Shown piece by piece: positions 5,256 through 5,753 of a DNA stretch of 5,753 bases (within the stretch, counting starts at the first letter, position 1; every line of letters begins with the position of its first letter). The position numbers were made by a program, and so were the translations under genes. Below the pieces are notes generated by a model, which was not told where the DNA came from, searched no databases, and saw only the letters and a program-made list of their open reading frames with translations. This stretch comes from Gammaproteobacteria bacterium. Its GTDB lineage: Bacteria > Pseudomonadota > Gammaproteobacteria > Steroidobacterales > Rariloculaceae. The stretch spans positions 1 through 5,753 of the forward strand of contig SMWC01000040.1 in the NCBI GenBank assembly GCA_004357505.1, given 5' to 3'.

Positions 5256-5753
5256 CTAGCCCTCAAGAAGTTCTTTCGGGATCTCCGCGTTAGAGTACAC
5301 CTGCTGCACATCGTCCAGCTCATCTAGTGCGTCGAGCAGCTTGAGCAAAGTCTCGGCTTCGGACACCTTAAGCTCCGCGCTGACCGAAGCTCGCATGGTG
5401 ATCTCCGAATGCTCCGGAGTCAGCCCGGCCGCTGTCATGGCGTCCTTAACGGCGCCGAAATCCATCGGCTCGCCGAGCACATCGATCGAGCCATCGTCAT
5501 TTGCAACGACGTCCAGCGCACCGGCCGCAATCGCTATCTCCATGATCTTGTCTTCGTCGGACCCGCTGGGATAACTCAGCAGACTCGTATGTGTGAAGAG
5601 GTAAGCGACCGATCCGTCGGCGCCGAGATTGCCGCCATGTTTGGAAAACGCGTAACGTATTTCTGCCACGGTGCGGTTACGGTTGTCGGTCAGGCCATCG
5701 ACCATGACCGCGACACCGCCGGGGCCGTAGCCCTCGTAGCGCACCTCTTCATA
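5256..5753 (-). CDS. yebC: YebC/TACO1-family protein (C-terminal 165 residues, 5' end outside window)
   Basis: The frame is open to the right edge and ends in TAG at 5256-5258. About 80 N-terminal residues are missing compared with the E. coli protein of about 246 residues, so the GTG at 5744 is an internal Val codon, not a start. The visible part begins YEEVRYEGYGPGG, followed by DNRNRTVAEIRYAFSKHGGNLG and GSVAYLF, the hallmark YebC motifs. Later come AGALDVV and DGSIDV, and the end is DDVQQVYSNAEI. YebC proteins have been described as DNA-binding transcription regulators and, more recently, as translation factors related to mitochondrial TACO1 that help ribosomes through difficult stretches such as proline runs. 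The cellular role here is not shown by sequence. Location directly upstream of ruvC is common in Gammaproteobacteria. Confidence 0.97.
   Translation of the reverse strand, partial: YEEVRYEGYGPGGVAVMVDGLTDNRNRTVAEIRYAFSKHGGNLGADGSVAYLFTHTSLLSYPSGSDEDKIMEIAIAAGALDVVANDDGSIDVLGEPMDFGAVKDAMTAAGLTPEHSEITMRASVSAELKVSEAETLLKLLDALDELDDVQQVYSNAEIPKELLEG

Noticed and set aside
15..5574. Numerous plus-strand open frames of 67-124 codons (for example 73-408, 668-1042, 3703-3930, 4998-5327)
   Set aside because: All lie antisense to strongly supported genes, have Ser/Arg-rich shadow compositions, and show no recognisable domain. They are expected in moderately GC-rich coding DNA.

Overview
All nine genes lie on the minus strand and form one compact run of conserved housekeeping genes. 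In transcription order (right to left) they are yebC (5' end outside the window), ruvC, ruvA, ruvB, ybgC, tolQ, tolR, tolA and tolB (3' end outside the window). This order joins the Holliday-junction resolvasome to the Tol-Pal envelope system. From general knowledge, it is the arrangement seen in Pseudomonas-like and many other non-enteric Gammaproteobacteria; in E. coli the ruv and tol loci are separate. The base composition is moderately GC-rich and looks even across the window. A non-enteric gammaproteobacterium is the best guess, but I cannot name a genus.

Region by region: 5256-5753 holds the C-terminal two thirds of a YebC/TACO1-family protein. 4710-5219 (or up to 5255, depending on the start) is the RuvC resolvase. 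4126-4713 is RuvA and 3064-4104 is the RuvB branch-migration motor. 2642-3049 is the YbgC hotdog thioesterase that leads the tol genes. 1953-2645 and 1510-1956 are TolQ and TolR, the inner-membrane proton-motive-force motor. 643-1488 is TolA, with one membrane anchor, a charged periplasmic helix and a TonB/TolA-like C-terminal domain. 1-617 is the first 205 codons of TolB, including its signal peptide.

Genes are very tightly packed. Three junctions are 4-nt start/stop overlaps (ruvC/ruvA GTGA, ybgC/tolQ ATGA, tolQ/tolR GTGA). The other gaps are 14-25 nt, apart from about 36 nt before ruvC. No gap exceeds 300 bases, and I see no terminator, RNA gene, insertion sequence, CRISPR array or integration scar. 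The layout implies polycistronic transcription with translational coupling; any promoter inside the window would have to sit inside coding sequence, and I found no convincing one.

Functionally, RuvA binds the four-way junction, RuvB pumps DNA through it and RuvC cuts it. TolQ/TolR use the proton gradient to energise TolA, which reaches across the periplasm to TolB and Pal to constrict the outer membrane at division. I found no undescribed system. The points worth a second look are small: a substituted residue in YbgC, a short Arg/Glu/Gln-rich TolA stalk with a cysteine pair, displaced ribosome-binding sites, and an in-frame seven-T tract in tolQ.
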